A DNA stretch of 64,000 bases from Bombyx mori (Eukaryota; Arthropoda; Insecta; Lepidoptera; Bombycidae), in NCBI RefSeq assembly GCF_030269925.1, contig NC_085124.1, forward strand, positions 1,426,001 through 1,490,000. Direction: 5' to 3'. The stretch's first letter is position 1. Each line of letters opens with the position of its first letter. The position numbers were made by a program, and so were the translations under genes. Below the pieces are notes generated by a model, which saw nothing but the letters and a program-made list of their open reading frames with translations, ran no database searches and had not been told where the DNA came from. Shown piece after piece: positions 43,845 through 55,154 of this stretch.

Positions 43845-44248
43845 AGCTATACCAGATTACGTATTTTCGCTCACATACTATGTTCACGAGCGAGTTCGAC
43901 GATAAAAGAAAATCGTAATACTTTCATTGCTGTCATACTGATGAGAAGTCAATGACCGACACGTATATATCCACTTATATCGCCAAGCATTCAATCTTTA
44001 TTACAAAACTCAAGACATCATTCTAGTTATGGTGTCTCTGTATTACAACTTAAGACTACTTGAATTTTATGGTGCAGTTAAAAAGTAAACTATAACACAT
44101 AAACTAACCCTTTAATTATATATATCGAAAGTTGAAAGGCTATTAATTTGGTTTAAGCGTAATTTTTGCAACTTCAAAGGAGAGTCATTCAAAAATTTTG
44201 CAAAAAAACCAAAATCGGTTGTCTGTAAAGTCGTTTTACTGACGATTG
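43845..44248. other. no recognisable gene
   Basis: Nothing recognised. Confidence 0.35.
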
Positions 44249-44593
44249 TTGAACGTGACAACGTCATAAGAAAATACTGATCGAATGGTTTGCTATAAAC
44301 AATTGACATCACATTCACTTTTCACTGAACTTCATACTTGACGAAAACATGTAAATGTATTATTGTATAGCAGCTGTCCATGCGGATGCATCGCTCACTC
44401 AAGTAGGAGAGAGACAGATGTCGAACGCTGCCGAACGCGGAGGCCGATTGTGCCTCTTTTGGCGCTCGTTGCGCGCTCTCGCTTGCACTTCAAGCCTTAA
44501 ATGGAACGCCTCAGAGCGAGGTAACGCCGCATGAGTCATGTTTTTTCGTGCGTGCAGCCGGCTCCATCGAATTATAAGACGTTGTCACGTCAA
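44249..44593. mobile_element. 345-bp member of the TTGACGTGA MITE family
   Basis: Ends TTGAACGTGACAACGTCATA and, in complement, TTGACGTGACAACGTCTTAT. A GC-rich core shares TTTTTCGTGCGTGCAGCC with 43206 in the opposite direction. Probably the longer, less deleted form of the same non-autonomous transposon. Confidence 0.65.
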
Positions 44594-44998
44594 AATATCG
44601 TAACAAAAAACTTCTTCATCTATTTGAATGAAATCAACTTAATTGAATTTCAATTAAAAACATCGATCTGTTGATGTTAATACCGAATAAAACGACCTTT
44701 AATTATAAAAATAAATGCCTTTCACCCCTCGATATGATAAATAGCCCGTTAAATAACATTATGAATGTTGATTGAAACTGTATGTACTTTTTTGTGGTCA
44801 CGGACGACTAAGACTAAGTGATCCGTGACCACGAAAATTATTAAGTGTTGAGTTTTTCATAGTCACAAAGGACTAAGTTATCCGTGATCTATTTATTGAG
44901 TATTCGAAATAATTTCTAAATTAAATAACGAATTCGTGCTTAAGTATCCAAAGCGTCGGATATAAAATATTAAGAAAATATTATTATGAATCTTTCCA
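44594..44998. other. no recognisable gene
   Basis: Includes a short direct repeat of GACTAAG-T-ATCCGTGA-like text at about 44805-44890. No gene. Confidence 0.35.
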
Positions 44999-45260
44999 GA
45001 AGAAGAAGAAGAAGAAAATCTTTATTCGCCAGAAATATAGTTTACAAGATATTATGGATATAGGACATAGTTTCATATATTTCGCCTGCTTAGGCATGCG
45101 AAAATTTCACTTATTTTTATATTAATTCTAACACAAAATTTACTAAATCTATCTATTTTTATTATTCTATCACTTCTTATTCTAATATTTTATTATGTAC
45201 AAAAATTCTTGCACACTATAATAAGCCTTATCTATTAGCCATAAATATAATTTTCTTTTA
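44999..45260 (-). mobile_element. probable RTE-like LINE 3' UTR
   Basis: The minus strand ends GGCGAATAAAGATTTTCTTC and a (TTC)n tail, the same style as the complete RTE element (AATAAA followed by a trinucleotide tail). AT-rich, no coding part left. Confidence 0.45.
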
Positions 45261-45629
45261 AATTGAGTTAGTCAATGCCGTAGTCCAATAATATTTTGTT
45301 CTAATCATTTATGGCTGTAAGATACTGCAAATAACAATTCACTCAAAGTACTGATTCGTTCTATCAACACTTCGAGTACTAAAAAGCTCGATTCTAAAAG
45401 CTCTGGCTTTGAGGGGCGCTCGAAATTAAAATTCACTATCCGATTAAAATTGATTCGGTGACTTTTAAATTTTCGAAGGACTTAGACAAATGGGGTTTTC
45501 TAGCAAGTAATTGGAGTTTAAAAGAAAACATGAACCCAGGGACATCATGGCATTACACTATGCGACTTTTCTGGTTCGAGGTGCATATCAATGGGAAAAA
45601 ACGGTCTTCATAAGTTTTTTTGTTTTTTG
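45261..45629. other. no recognisable gene
   Basis: Nothing recognised. Confidence 0.35.
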
Positions 45630-45871
45630 TTTTTTTATTGCTTTGATGGGTGGACGAGCGCACAGCCCACCTGGTGTTAAGTGGTTACTGGAGCCCATAG
45701 ACATCTACAACGTAAATGCGCCACCCACCTTGAGATATAAGCTTTAAGGTCTCAGTATATTTACAACGGCTACCCCACCCTTCGAACCGAAACGCATTAC
45801 TGCTTCACGGCGGAAATAAGCGGGGTGGTGGTACCCACCCGCGCGAACTCACAAGAGGTCCTACCACCAGT
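45630..45871 (-). mobile_element. Bm1 SINE, 3' part
   Basis: Bm1 body in reverse to CCTACCACCAGT; no head. Confidence 0.92.
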
Positions 45872-45924
45872 AAATCACCAGTCTATGCGCTATGAATTAT
45901 TTATCTTACCTATCTATCTTAGAG

Positions 45925-46268
45925 ATATATGCTGTCGCGAGCTTGTTTTGTAGAACTATTTAAGATAAACATTATCATAATACATTATATACGTCTAACT
46001 CCAACGGTTTTTGCAGTACGCTGGAATAGCTCGCAGATTGTAGATTTTTTTTCCTACTTACTTGGCACTTATCGTTAGATGTGTTATTTTGATGTGTAAG
46101 CTATATTATTGTAAAGTTTCAATAAAATTCATTCAGTAGTTTCTGCGTGACAAAGTAACAAACATACATCCACACATTCTTGCTTTCACATTTATAATAT
46201 TAAGTAGGATGTAATCAACTTCTCAAGCTGAACAATTTGAAAATTGACCTAAAGGGTGAGATGCCCAG
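45925..46268 (+). repeat. dispersed repeat, uninterrupted copy
   Basis: The same unit, in the opposite direction, as the copy split by Bm1 at 21363-22215: starts AGATATATGCTGTCGCGAGC, contains CGTTAGATGTGTTATTTTG, ends near TTGACCTAAAGGGTGAGA. Class not determined. Confidence 0.6.
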
Positions 46269-46348
46269 GGAATTAGACCTGCAGACCCTTTTTTTCGGGC
46301 AGGGGGCTGATTCTCACACGAGGTTTCTCGTTTCACGGAAATGTTTAT

Positions 46349-46791
46349 CTTTTTTTTTATTGCTTAGATAGGTGGACGAGCTCACAGCCCACCTGGTGTT
46401 AAGTGGTTACTGGAGCCCATAGACATCTACAATGTAAATGCGCCACCCACGTTAAGATATAAGTTCTAAGATCTCAGTATAGTTACACAACGGCTACCCC
46501 AGCCTTCAAACCGAAACGCATTACTGTTTCACGGCAGAAATAGGCGGGGTGGTGGTACCTACCCGTGCGGACTCCCAAGAGGTCCTACCACCAGTGATTA
46601 CGCAAATTATAATTTTGCGGGTTTGATTTTTATTACACGATGTTATTCCTTCACCGTGGAAGTCAATCGTGAACATTTGTCGAGTACGTATTTCATTAGA
46701 AAAATTGGTACCCGCCTGCGGGATTCGAACACCGGTGCATCGCTACACACGAATGCACCAGACGTCTTATCCTTTAGGCCACGACGACTTC
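46349..46791 (-). mobile_element. Bm1 SINE, full length
   Basis: Complete in reverse. The head retains the B box (GATTCGAACACC on the plus strand) and the A-box region CCTTTAGGCCACG. One of the better preserved polymerase III promoter heads in the window. Confidence 0.94.
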
Positions 46792-47110
46792 AAACCTTCA
46801 AACAAAGAAGTACCTTAGACAAGCAATTAGTATGCATGACTTAATACTTTCTGACTCATAAACCAACTTTTAGGAAACTAAAGAATCTCTGAAAATTACC
46901 CGGTCAAAGATTCTAGTGAAAATTGCGAAGGAAGTCTCTGTCCCTTTCTAACCCTTTAGAATATTGACGTCATTATACAATATGCTTTACTCTCTCTGTA
47001 AGATGTAATTGAAACGCTTTTAATTTTCTCATTTCTGAAGCAATTATTATGTTATTTTCGTTTTGATATAAACATAATGTAAGCTTTCCTAGGAAAGCAT
47101 AAAAATATCT
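46792..47110. other. no recognisable gene
   Basis: Nothing recognised. Confidence 0.35.
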
Positions 47111-47363
47111 ACTGGTATTAGGACCTCTTGTGAGTCCGCACGGGTAGGTACCACTAGCCCGCCTATTTCAGCCATGAAACAGTAATACGTTTCGATTTGA
47201 AGCGTAGGGCAGCCGTTTTAACTATACTGAGACTAGAACTCATATCTCAAGGTGGGTGGCGCATTTAGGTTGTAGATGTCCATGGGCTCTAGTAACCACT
47301 TAACACTAGGTGGACTGTAAGCTCTTCCACCCATCTATTCAACTAAAAATAATAATAAAAAAA
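47111..47363 (+). mobile_element. Bm1 SINE, 3' part
   Basis: ACTGGTATTAGGACCTC through an A-rich end; moderately diverged. Confidence 0.9.
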
Positions 47364-47658
47364 CCTTCAGTAAGACCTCGTTGCAAATATTAATAAAAAC
47401 ATTACAGAAGCAACAAGATTCCTAACTCGCGACAAAGCCGTAAACGAAACGTAAGAATATTAAAGGAATCAAGAACGCTCCCAGACATCTGCCTCGGGGC
47501 CATTAATTCCGATGAAACAATTACAGATGTTGACGGAAACGCTTACTCGGTTAGCAAATAAGCGTGTAATAGCGACGCGGGCGAAGCCACTTCTCTAGCT
47601 GATAACGTTAACAAATTAATCTGTATTATTTCTCCAGATATTGTAATTGTGTAAAAGT
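47364..47658. other. no recognisable gene
   Basis: Nothing recognised. Confidence 0.35.
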
Positions 47659-47660
47659 AC

Positions 47661-48005
47661 GTAACTATACTGAGACCTTAGCACTCATATCTTTTTATTT
47701 ATTTTTTATTGCTTAGATGTGTGGACGAGCTCACAGCCCACCTGGTGTTAAGTGGTTACTGGAGCCCATAGACATCTACAGCGTAAATGCGCCACACACC
47801 TTGAGATATAAGTTCTAAGATCTCAGTATAGCTACAACGGCTGCCCCACCCTTCAAACCGAAACGCATTATTGCTTCACGGCAGAAATAGGCGGGGCGAT
47901 GGTACCTACCCGTGCGGACTCACAAGAGGTCCTACCACCAGTAAAGTATCTCAAGGTGGGTGGCGGCATTTGTGTTGTAGCTGTCTATGGGCTCCGGTAA
48001 GCACT
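47661..48005 (+). mobile_element. Bm1 SINE fragment split by another Bm1
   Basis: Plus-strand pieces at 47661-47692 (GTAACTATACTGAGACC) and 47947-48005 (TATCTCAAGGTGGGTGG) belong to one Bm1. They are separated by the minus-strand copy at 47693-47946 with TATCT duplicated on both sides. Confidence 0.85.
47693..47946 (-). mobile_element. Bm1 SINE inserted into Bm1
   Basis: 5'-truncated reverse copy flanked by TATCT (47688-47692 and 47947-47951). It shares several private variants with 38108. Confidence 0.9.
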
Positions 48006-48008
48006 TTT

Positions 48009-48236
48009 TACTGGTGGTAGGTACGATCACCCTGCCTATTTCTACCGTGAAGCAGTACTGCGTTTCGGTTTGAAGGGTGGGGCAGCCGTTGTAACTATAC
48101 TTGAGACCTTAGAACTTACATCTCAAGGTGGGTGGCGCATTTACGTTGTAGATGTCTTACGTTGTAGATCCAGTAACCACTTAACACCAGGTCAGCTGTG
48201 AGCTCGTCCACCCATCTAAGCAATAAAAAAAAATGA
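48009..48236 (+). mobile_element. Bm1 SINE, 3' part
   Basis: ACTGGTGGTAGGTACGATC to an A-rich end; contains a small internal duplication of TTACGTTGTAGAT. Confidence 0.9.
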
Positions 48237-49089
48237 AAAAGTACAGACAAACTGGCGATAATAGAATTAACGTCATTGTAAATAAACAGAATGTCATTTA
48301 TTTACGAAACAATAATATTATTAACACATTGTATTGTTAGATAGCAGAAACACTTATAGAAGTTACTCGACCTGTCAAGAATGTTTTCGATAATTGTGGA
48401 CATGTATGACACGAACGCAGTTAATAATCGGTACTACTCGAAGCGAAACAGCGAATGAAGCGAAGCGGAGGAAGCGAACTATGAATTGTAAAGTGCTCTG
48501 TAAGTGTTAAATAGAATTTTAATTTGTACTTCGGTGGAAGTTTTATTTATCCCGAACCCCAGCGTGTAACAGTATCAACGTACGATCGTATCTTAAATAG
48601 AATCAGGCAACATTTCGAAAAATGATATTAGCACTAATTTAAAACAAAACTTGAGATAGCAATTTATTTCGTTTTCCAAATTAGTCGTTGGTTTTCAAGA
48701 TTTTCAAATTTCAAGGAGCTGAGACCAGTGGAGTCTTAGTAACGTTAAAAATAATGAAATGAAAATAATAAAGACGATATTAAACTATATGAATAGGTTG
48801 GATAACGATATTATATTATTTGTTAGGGTAACTTCAATGTTCTCTTTATTTATATCAAAATGCTATTATAATAAACTAGATTGAAAAACGATATAGATCG
48901 ACAAAAGTAAGCACTTTATCCCAATAGTTTATGTTTATTTTATTTTAGACTTTAGGGGCTTGGTAAAAAATTGTATAATACTTCAACACTTGTAATACAT
49001 ATATTATTTTGTGGCATTCTTGCAATTTAGTTTTCTTTTCAAATGTAATATTTGGTAAATCAGCAATGTGCTGCGAAGGAATACCCGCG
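48237..49089. other. no recognisable gene
   Basis: AT-rich; nothing recognised. Confidence 0.35.
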
Positions 49090-49240
49090 TTTTTTTTTCC
49101 CTACCTATCATAGTAACCTCTAGGGCTTATTCTGGATTCGCTGATCTAGTAGATGAGCTCATGGGGCTCAAACCTGACGACGTTGCTAACACGAACCCTA
49201 GCAAGAGCCGTGCTTTGCAGAATCTACCACCAGATCCCCG
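49090..49240 (-). mobile_element. TAGGTAGG-A LINE 3' end, diverged fragment
   Basis: Reverse copy with CCCTACCTATCATAG and GCTCATGGGGCTCAAACC; strongly mutated. A 88-codon frame over it is not a gene. Confidence 0.7.
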
Positions 49241-49257
49241 CGTTTTACTGTGCACGT

Positions 49258-50065
49258 GTATCTATACTAATAATATTATAAAGCTGAAGAGTTTCTTCGT
49301 CAGGTCTTTTCGTCGCCCATACTACAATGTCTGAAGACAAAGGTCCATAATCAGTGCGTCCTACCCGTGCTTACCTACGGAGCCGAAAAATGGACACCGA
49401 CTGTGCGACTAGTCCACCAACTAAAAGTTACTCAGCGAGCTATGGACGAGCTATGCTTGGTTTGTCATTGCGAGACCGAATACGCAATGAGGTCATTCGG
49501 GCAAAAACCAAAGTGATCGATATAGCTCGCAGAGTTCATAAGCTGAAGTGGCAGTGGGCTGGTCACATATGTCGCAGAACCGATAACCGTTAGGGTAGAC
49601 GTGTTCTGGAGTGGAGACCGCGAACCGGCAAACGTAGTGTAGAACGCCCTCCTGCTAGATGGAGCGACGACCTGCGCAAGGCACCTGGCAGTAACTGGAT
49701 GCGTAGAACCGAAGATCGGGTTCAGTGGCGAGCTTTGGGGGAGGCCTATGTCCAGCAGTGGACTGCCGCAGGCTGATGATGATGAAGAGTTTGTTTGTTT
49801 GAACGCGCTAATCTCAAGAACTACTGGTCCGATTTGAAATTCTTTCAGTGTTAGATAGCTCATTTATTGAGGAAGGCTTATAGGCTATATAACATCACGG
49901 TAAGGCCAAAACAAGTGGAGCACCAATAAATAATGTTTCAAAATAGGGGTTTAAATAGCTCCTTAACATATTTTCACTCTCTACGTAAACGAAGTGGGGG
50001 TTAAATTTAGAGTTATGCCAAAGTAACTATTCCACGCGGGCGGAGTCGCTGGCAAAAGCTAGTTG
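49258..50065 (+). repeat. dispersed repeat split by an RTE insertion
   Basis: Left part ATCTATACTAATAATATTAT to TGAAGAGTTT (49285-49294), right part from the duplicated TGAAGAGTTT (49783-49792) through GAACGCGCTAATCTCAAG to GCGGGCGGAGTCGCTGGC. This is a common lepidopteran repeat type with GCTAGT-like ends; class not determined. Confidence 0.65.
49295..49782 (+). pseudogene. 5'-truncated RTE LINE copy (ORF2 C-terminus)
   Basis: Inserted with a 10-bp duplication, TGAAGAGTTT. It reads CLKTKVHNQCVLPVLTYGAE, changes frame near 49450, then MLGLSLRDRIRNEVIRAKTK, WQWAGHICRRTDNR, a stop, RPPARWSDDLRKAPGSNWM and YVQQWTAAG, ending in a (GAT)n tail. The catalytic domains are absent; it has one frameshift and one stop. 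Same family as 2228 and 33727. Confidence 0.85.
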
Positions 50066-50930
50066 CTAGTAAATTTTGATCTGCCCGACGGTATCAATAC
50101 CGTCTACCCAAATCGGACGGTCAAAGTGACTTTTAACCACTTCCAACGTTCTTCGATAAACAATAGAACGAAACTTTCGCTAACAATTCATGTAAGAGTG
50201 CATTAGCCTGTTTATAACCGAACTATTTAGGGATTAATGATTGTATGTCTGACATTGGTGGAATCGCAGCCATAGGTAATTGTGAAGCGAATATATTAGT
50301 TACAAATTAGTTTCCATTTACAAAATTGGTTTCAGTAATCACTGCTTTAATATTATGAAAGCGTGTCGCACTCATTAGATCCACTTACATTAAGTATAAT
50401 CTATTTTTTTATATAATTCTATTATTAATGTGAGGTTTCGTTGATGTTGAGGGCTTACTATGCGCTCTCCTCCGGAAACCTCATCGGAGTGGTCAATAAA
50501 ACACTGACTATAATTGTATGCTTATTTGCCTCAGCGACCACGGTGGATCGCTGCACGTTAACCACTGACTGACTAACGAATGCTGCTCATTACTATATGC
50601 ACACTAACTGCATAGTAAGCTAAGCGGGGCGGGGTATCATTCCCATACAATAATATAATGTAATGTAATTATATAATTTGGTTATATAAAATAATCGTAT
50701 TATAAGTTATGTTACACTACATAGGAACATAATTTGCTCTGAACACTGATAAATATGACGGCCATGAATTCCACATTCAGAGTTCCAATGGATAGCACCG
50801 CGATAGAAATGACTGACTGGTGTTATTTAAACGTCAAACTTAACATTTTCTCTACTCAGCATTTATCAATAGCAGCGAAGAAGCGCTGTTTGTCAAACGC
50901 ATTCTTATCCTACGTTTACCTCGGTTGAGA
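50066..50930. other. no recognisable gene
   Basis: Nothing recognised. Confidence 0.35.
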
Positions 50931-51135
50931 ATTTTTTTTTATTGCCTTAGCAGGTAGACGAGCATATGGCCCAGCTGATGGTAAGTGTTTACCGCCGCTC
51001 ATGAACGTCAGCAATACCAGGGGCAGAGCTAAGCCGCTGCCTACCGCTTAATACTCTCCACAAGCCTCGTTTGAAGAAGGACATGACATAGCGCTTGGGA
51101 AACACCGTGGAGGGGAGCTCATTCCAAATCCGGAT
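50931..51135 (-). mobile_element. CR1-like LINE 3' end, about 200 bp
   Basis: In reverse it contains part of the WNELP-coding region (GGGAGCTCATTCC and CGCTTGGGAAACACC on the plus strand) and the full 3' UTR of the family at 452 and 5554. Confidence 0.82.
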
Positions 51136-51363
51136 GGTGATTCCGAAGCCGGATTTTGGATGTACCAATGATCTGACGTTAGTTTATGAGCAACAGACGG
51201 AGCTTAGTTGCATCAGCTTCAAACTTACCCATTCACGGCCCTTAACGCTTAAAATCAAATCTGGAAGTTTCTTCCAGACCCAAACAAAAACAATATCTAT
51301 TAAACCAATTCACAAAATTAAGGGTCGTGCGTTTTTTCGTTACTTGATATGATTCCTTTGTCG

Positions 51364-51609
51364 TTTTTTTTTATTGCTTCGCTGGGTAGACGAGCTCACA
51401 GCCCACCTGGTGTTAAGTGATTACTGGAGCCCATAGACATCTAGAACGTAAATGAGCCACCCACCTTGAGATATAAGTTCTAAGGTCTCAAGTATAGTTA
51501 CAACGGCAGCCCCACCCTTCAAACCGAAACGCATTACTGCTTCACGGCAGAAATAGGCAGGGTGGTGGTACTCACCCGCGCGGACTCACAAGAGGTCCTA
51601 CCACCAGTA
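51364..51609 (-). mobile_element. Bm1 SINE, 3' part
   Basis: Bm1 body in reverse to CCTACCACCAGTAA; no head. Confidence 0.92.
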
Positions 51610-52102
51610 AATCACCAGTCGTTGAAGAACACGCGCTATGAATTATTTATCTTACTGGTCCTCAGAATTAGGAAAACACTGAGCATCTTAGGACATTAAA
51701 ACACGAATTCTTCAAATAGGATTTAGAGATTAGAGAACTCCTAAATTGTGGAAGGCGTTGTTTCCGTTGCGATTCAATTTCCAAACAAAAACTATTTTCT
51801 AATCTTACCTAACAAACAACACGAAAGTAAGCCCACTAATCTTTCTAACCTTTAATCTCGGTATACAGAAAAGGAACACCTTAACGAATCCAATAGAAGA
51901 TGTAATGACCACGTTACGTACGAAGGCAATCAGTTTGCAGAGAACGTGATAATTGCAAACGATACGAAAAACGTGTGCTGTGTCCGTAATCCAAAACTTT
52001 CGGACACTCAGAGGTTACTCAGACGTACTAATACATAGAAATATCTCTGAACATTTCATTAGATTAGCAATTTATTAAATTATCAAGAAACAACAACAAT
52101 TT
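51610..52102. other. no recognisable gene
   Basis: Nothing recognised. The first 45 bp (AAATCACCAGTC...GCGCTATGAATTATTTATCTTA) match the sequence after the Bm1 at 45871, so the two loci may share a duplicated flank. Confidence 0.4.
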
Positions 52103-52499
52103 GAAGTCGTCGCGGCCTAACGGATAAGACGTCCGATGCATTCGTGTTGAGCGATGCACCGGTGTTCGAATCTCAGGCGGGTACCAATTTTTCTAATGAA
52201 ATACGTACTCAACAAATGTTCACGATTGACTTCCACGATGAAGGAATAGGATAGGACCACGGGTAGGACCTCTTGTGAGTCCGCGCGTGTAGGTACCACC
52301 ACCCTGCCTATTTCTGCCGTGAAGCAGTAATGCGCTTCGGTTCGAAGGGTGGGGTAGCCGTTGTAACTATACTGAGACCTTAGAACTTATATCTCAAGGT
52401 GGGTCGCGCATTTACGTCGTAAATGTCTATAGGCTCCAGTAATCACTTAACACCAGGTGGGCTGTGAGATCGTCCACCCATCTAGCAATAAAAAAAAAA
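52103..52499 (+). mobile_element. Bm1 SINE with head, internal deletion
   Basis: Head GAAGTCGTCGCGGCCTAACGG with both polymerase III box regions (B box GGTGTTCGAATC), then about 50 bp of the middle replaced by a short GGATAGGACCAC junction, then the normal body and tail. Confidence 0.9.
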
Positions 52500-53203
52500 C
52501 AAGATATTAAAATAGGGAGTCAATTTCTTTGTAAATTAGCTAATGATTTCGAAGATTGTGTGTTTGCTAAAAATGTATAAGGATTCATAGATATCAAAGT
52601 TCATACATGGTACCATAAATAGAACAGAAAGCTAGCCCTCAAATTCAGTAGAATATAAACATAGAGAATAGAATTATGAAGTTAAAATCCAATGTTTCTA
52701 TTTAGTAAGTCGACATTGGTTCTTCTGTATTAAATATAATTCTATTGTATGTTATTATTTACAAATTTGGTGGTCAAACATCGAAGAAAGCCCAATTGCC
52801 AAAACCGACAACCCAGGACAGATCAATCTGGCGGCGTAGAGTGAGGAAACCCGACCCCAGATATTGGGAACAGGGACGGAAGAAGAAGTTCCCATTTAAA
52901 TTTAGTTCAAAGAAACATTCGCACTCGGAATATAATTTTCTGCCCGTAAGGTCACCAATAACGACCCCGGTACAGCAATTCGGGGCTGATAATGACCAAC
53001 AAAAATAGTGACCTCCTAATTGATTACTGCCGTCGGCTGTAAACCAAGTGTGATTAGCCATTTCCAAAAAGGGGTCGAATAGCTCGTCCACCCAACTAAA
53101 CAATAAATAAAAAAGAATTATGTACTAAAAGCGTTTCTTTGTAAGCCCATCATTCAGGATCACAAAGAAACGAGGAAGAAATGAAGATAATGCTGGTTAA
53201 AAT
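52500..53203. other. no recognisable gene; Bm1 tail at 53071-53107
   Basis: Two opposing frames (52745-53008 plus, 52774-53103 minus) have no recognised domain. The last part (AGCTCGTCCACCCAACTAAA, then A-rich) is a 3'-terminal stub of Bm1. Confidence 0.35.
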
Positions 53204-53690
53204 GTTGATGTTTACAAAATACAAGCCCAAGAACAGCGAGCACTTAAAATTAGGGTTTAATCGCAATTATAATCGACATAAATGGCCAGACTGACAGCTC
53301 CTAGTTTTGATTGAATATGACTTCGCTAATATCACTTCGCTAATCGCTAATAAGTACTGGTGGTAGGACGTTTTGTGAGTCCACACGAGTAGGTACCACC
53401 GCCCTGCCTATTTTTGCCGAGAAGCAGTAATGCGTTTCGGTTTGAAGGGTGGGGCAACCGTTGTAACTATACTGAGGCCTTTGAACTCATATCTCAAGAT
53501 TCAATATTATGTATTACTCAAAGATACTGATATATCTCCTAACTAGATTCTCAGTAAAATTTCCAAACACGACAAAACTGAATTTATAGTTTACGTTATA
53601 GCTTTGATATTTATTTAGCTTGCTTCACTTTGACCTGCTAGTTTAAATCGTACAGAAATCCTTGAATTTATTTATCAAACTTGTTAATTT
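53204..53690 (+). repeat. left arm of an inverted duplication
   Basis: Segment A (53204-53320, ACAAGCCCAAGAACAGCGAG block) and segment B (53499-53690, TTTCCAAACACGACAAAACTG block), separated by a Bm1 copy. Both match 55155-56790 in reverse order and orientation. Confidence 0.75.
53356..53498 (+). mobile_element. Bm1 SINE, middle part
   Basis: ACTGGTGGTAGGACG to CATATCTCAAG; both the head and the A-rich end are missing. It splits the left arm of the inverted duplication. Confidence 0.88.
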
Positions 53691-54034
53691 TATATGGCAT
53701 CTCTGATTCATCATCCTTCATTGTTACTAGTAATAGGCCACTAAATATAGTGAGGACATCTGATCCAGTTTTTATAAGGTTGTCACATTGTTGTGGATTC
53801 ATCTAGTGGACGCCTGACGTTTCTTTCATCTGGAAGAGCCCACTAATCTGTAAAACAATTTATTAACTTGCCATTTATCATATCTAATATAAAAGATACA
53901 CAATTGAATAATACCATCAAGCTCTACATTTATTAAAATTGAAATATGTACATTGCAGATTGCATTGTAAAAACGTTCGCCAGATAAACATGTCGCAGAA
54001 AATTCTGCTTCTAAATGCGAAGAGTGCGCGAGTC
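53691..54034. other. no recognisable gene
   Basis: Nothing recognised. Confidence 0.35.
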
Positions 54035-54129
54035 TTTTTTTTCACCTGGCGTTAAGTGATTACCGAAGTCTAAATAAAATTAAGAAAGTATATACCGCCA
54101 CCCACCTAGCAACATGAGTTCTAAGTTTT
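54035..54129 (-). mobile_element. Bm1 SINE, decayed 3' fragment
   Basis: CACCTGGCGTTAAGTGATTACC and CCACCCACCTAGC identify it; diverged. Confidence 0.65.
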
Positions 54130-54130
54130 T

Positions 54131-54433
54131 TTTTTTTTTATAACAACTAAGAGGCAAACGAGCAAGACGGGTCACCTGATGGTAAGTGATTCACCGCCGC
54201 CCACGGTCACCAGCGTTTACGCCAGTGCGTTGCCTACCCTTCAGGTAAGAATATGCTCTTTTCTTGAATAACCCAATGTCGCAGTTGTTGGGGAAGACCG
54301 CTGATGGCAACGAATTCCAGAGATTTACTGTGCGTAAATAAATACAGTCTCCATTCTATAGTAAAACTGCCCTACTATTCAACCAAACTTTGAGAAGGCG
54401 GCACGACATGAGGACCCTCTTGTCGTGGCCGCT
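54131..54433 (-). mobile_element. second CR1-like LINE family, 3' end
   Basis: The minus strand reads [20 protein letters not shown] then [16 protein letters not shown] and a 3' UTR with ACCATCAGGTGACCCG, ending in an A-rich run. The WNSLP motif is the CR1-like ORF2 C-terminus, but the sequence differs clearly from the 452/5554 family. Confidence 0.8.
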
Positions 54434-54437
54434 GGGA

Positions 54438-54868
54438 ATTACATACCCGATCCTGTAGACCGAATGGTAAATAGTCGACGTCGCCCAAAACACGTCATTA
54501 CGGATCCTCCCGATCCATTACACGGTGCTTTTAGGTACGCGGTTTTAGGTTTTAGGTACACGGTGCTTTTAGGTACCACCCCACTATAATATATATAACA
54601 CCATATAACACCACCGGTCACCGTCCTCGTCGAGCCCTTGAGCGAATTAACCCATAGACACAGCCCATTGAGTTTCTCGCCGGATCTTCTCAGTGGGTTG
54701 CGTTTCCGATCCGGTGGTAGATTCTGCGATGCACCGCCTGCGATGCACCCTGGCCCTAGCAAGAGCTAGGGCCAGGGTTAGCAACACTCCGCCTTGAGCC
54801 CCATGAGCTCACCTACATGTTAGGGCGAAGCTGAAATAGCCTCTCAAGGCAATCAGCATAGGTAGGAA
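54438..54868 (+). mobile_element. TAGGTAGG-A LINE 3' end, rearranged copy
   Basis: Runs from TTACATACCCGATCCTGTAG to CAGCATAGGTAGGAAAAAA. It carries a local triplication of GGTGCTTTTAGGTAC (near 54513-54580) and a 13-bp perfect hairpin at 54748-54777 not present in sister copies. Confidence 0.8.
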
Positions 54869-55154
54869 AAAAAAAAATTCAAACCAGAACGCGCGGGCTC
54901 ATAAGACCACCAGTAGCTGCATTATAAGAGAAGTTCTTCTTGAGTAAATCACTGTGTTAACCTTGTTTGGTATCTCCAAATAGAACAGCATCGTTAGTTT
55001 GAAATACATGACCGGTTCCATGTTCGCTGCAGGCTCTCAATTGCGATGCTATAAGCAAGTATGTTACGGGGTCAAATAGGCTCTAGTTAGGCACCACGAT
55101 TTCTTGCACACTTCCCATAAAACGATTACCGCTCTTTGACGTCAATTACTTAAT
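54869..55154. other. no recognisable gene
   Basis: Nothing recognised. Confidence 0.35.

Noticed and set aside
52745..53103. Overlapping 87- and 109-codon frames as a host exon
   Set aside because: No domain, no splice context I can support, and the sequence ends in a Bm1 tail.
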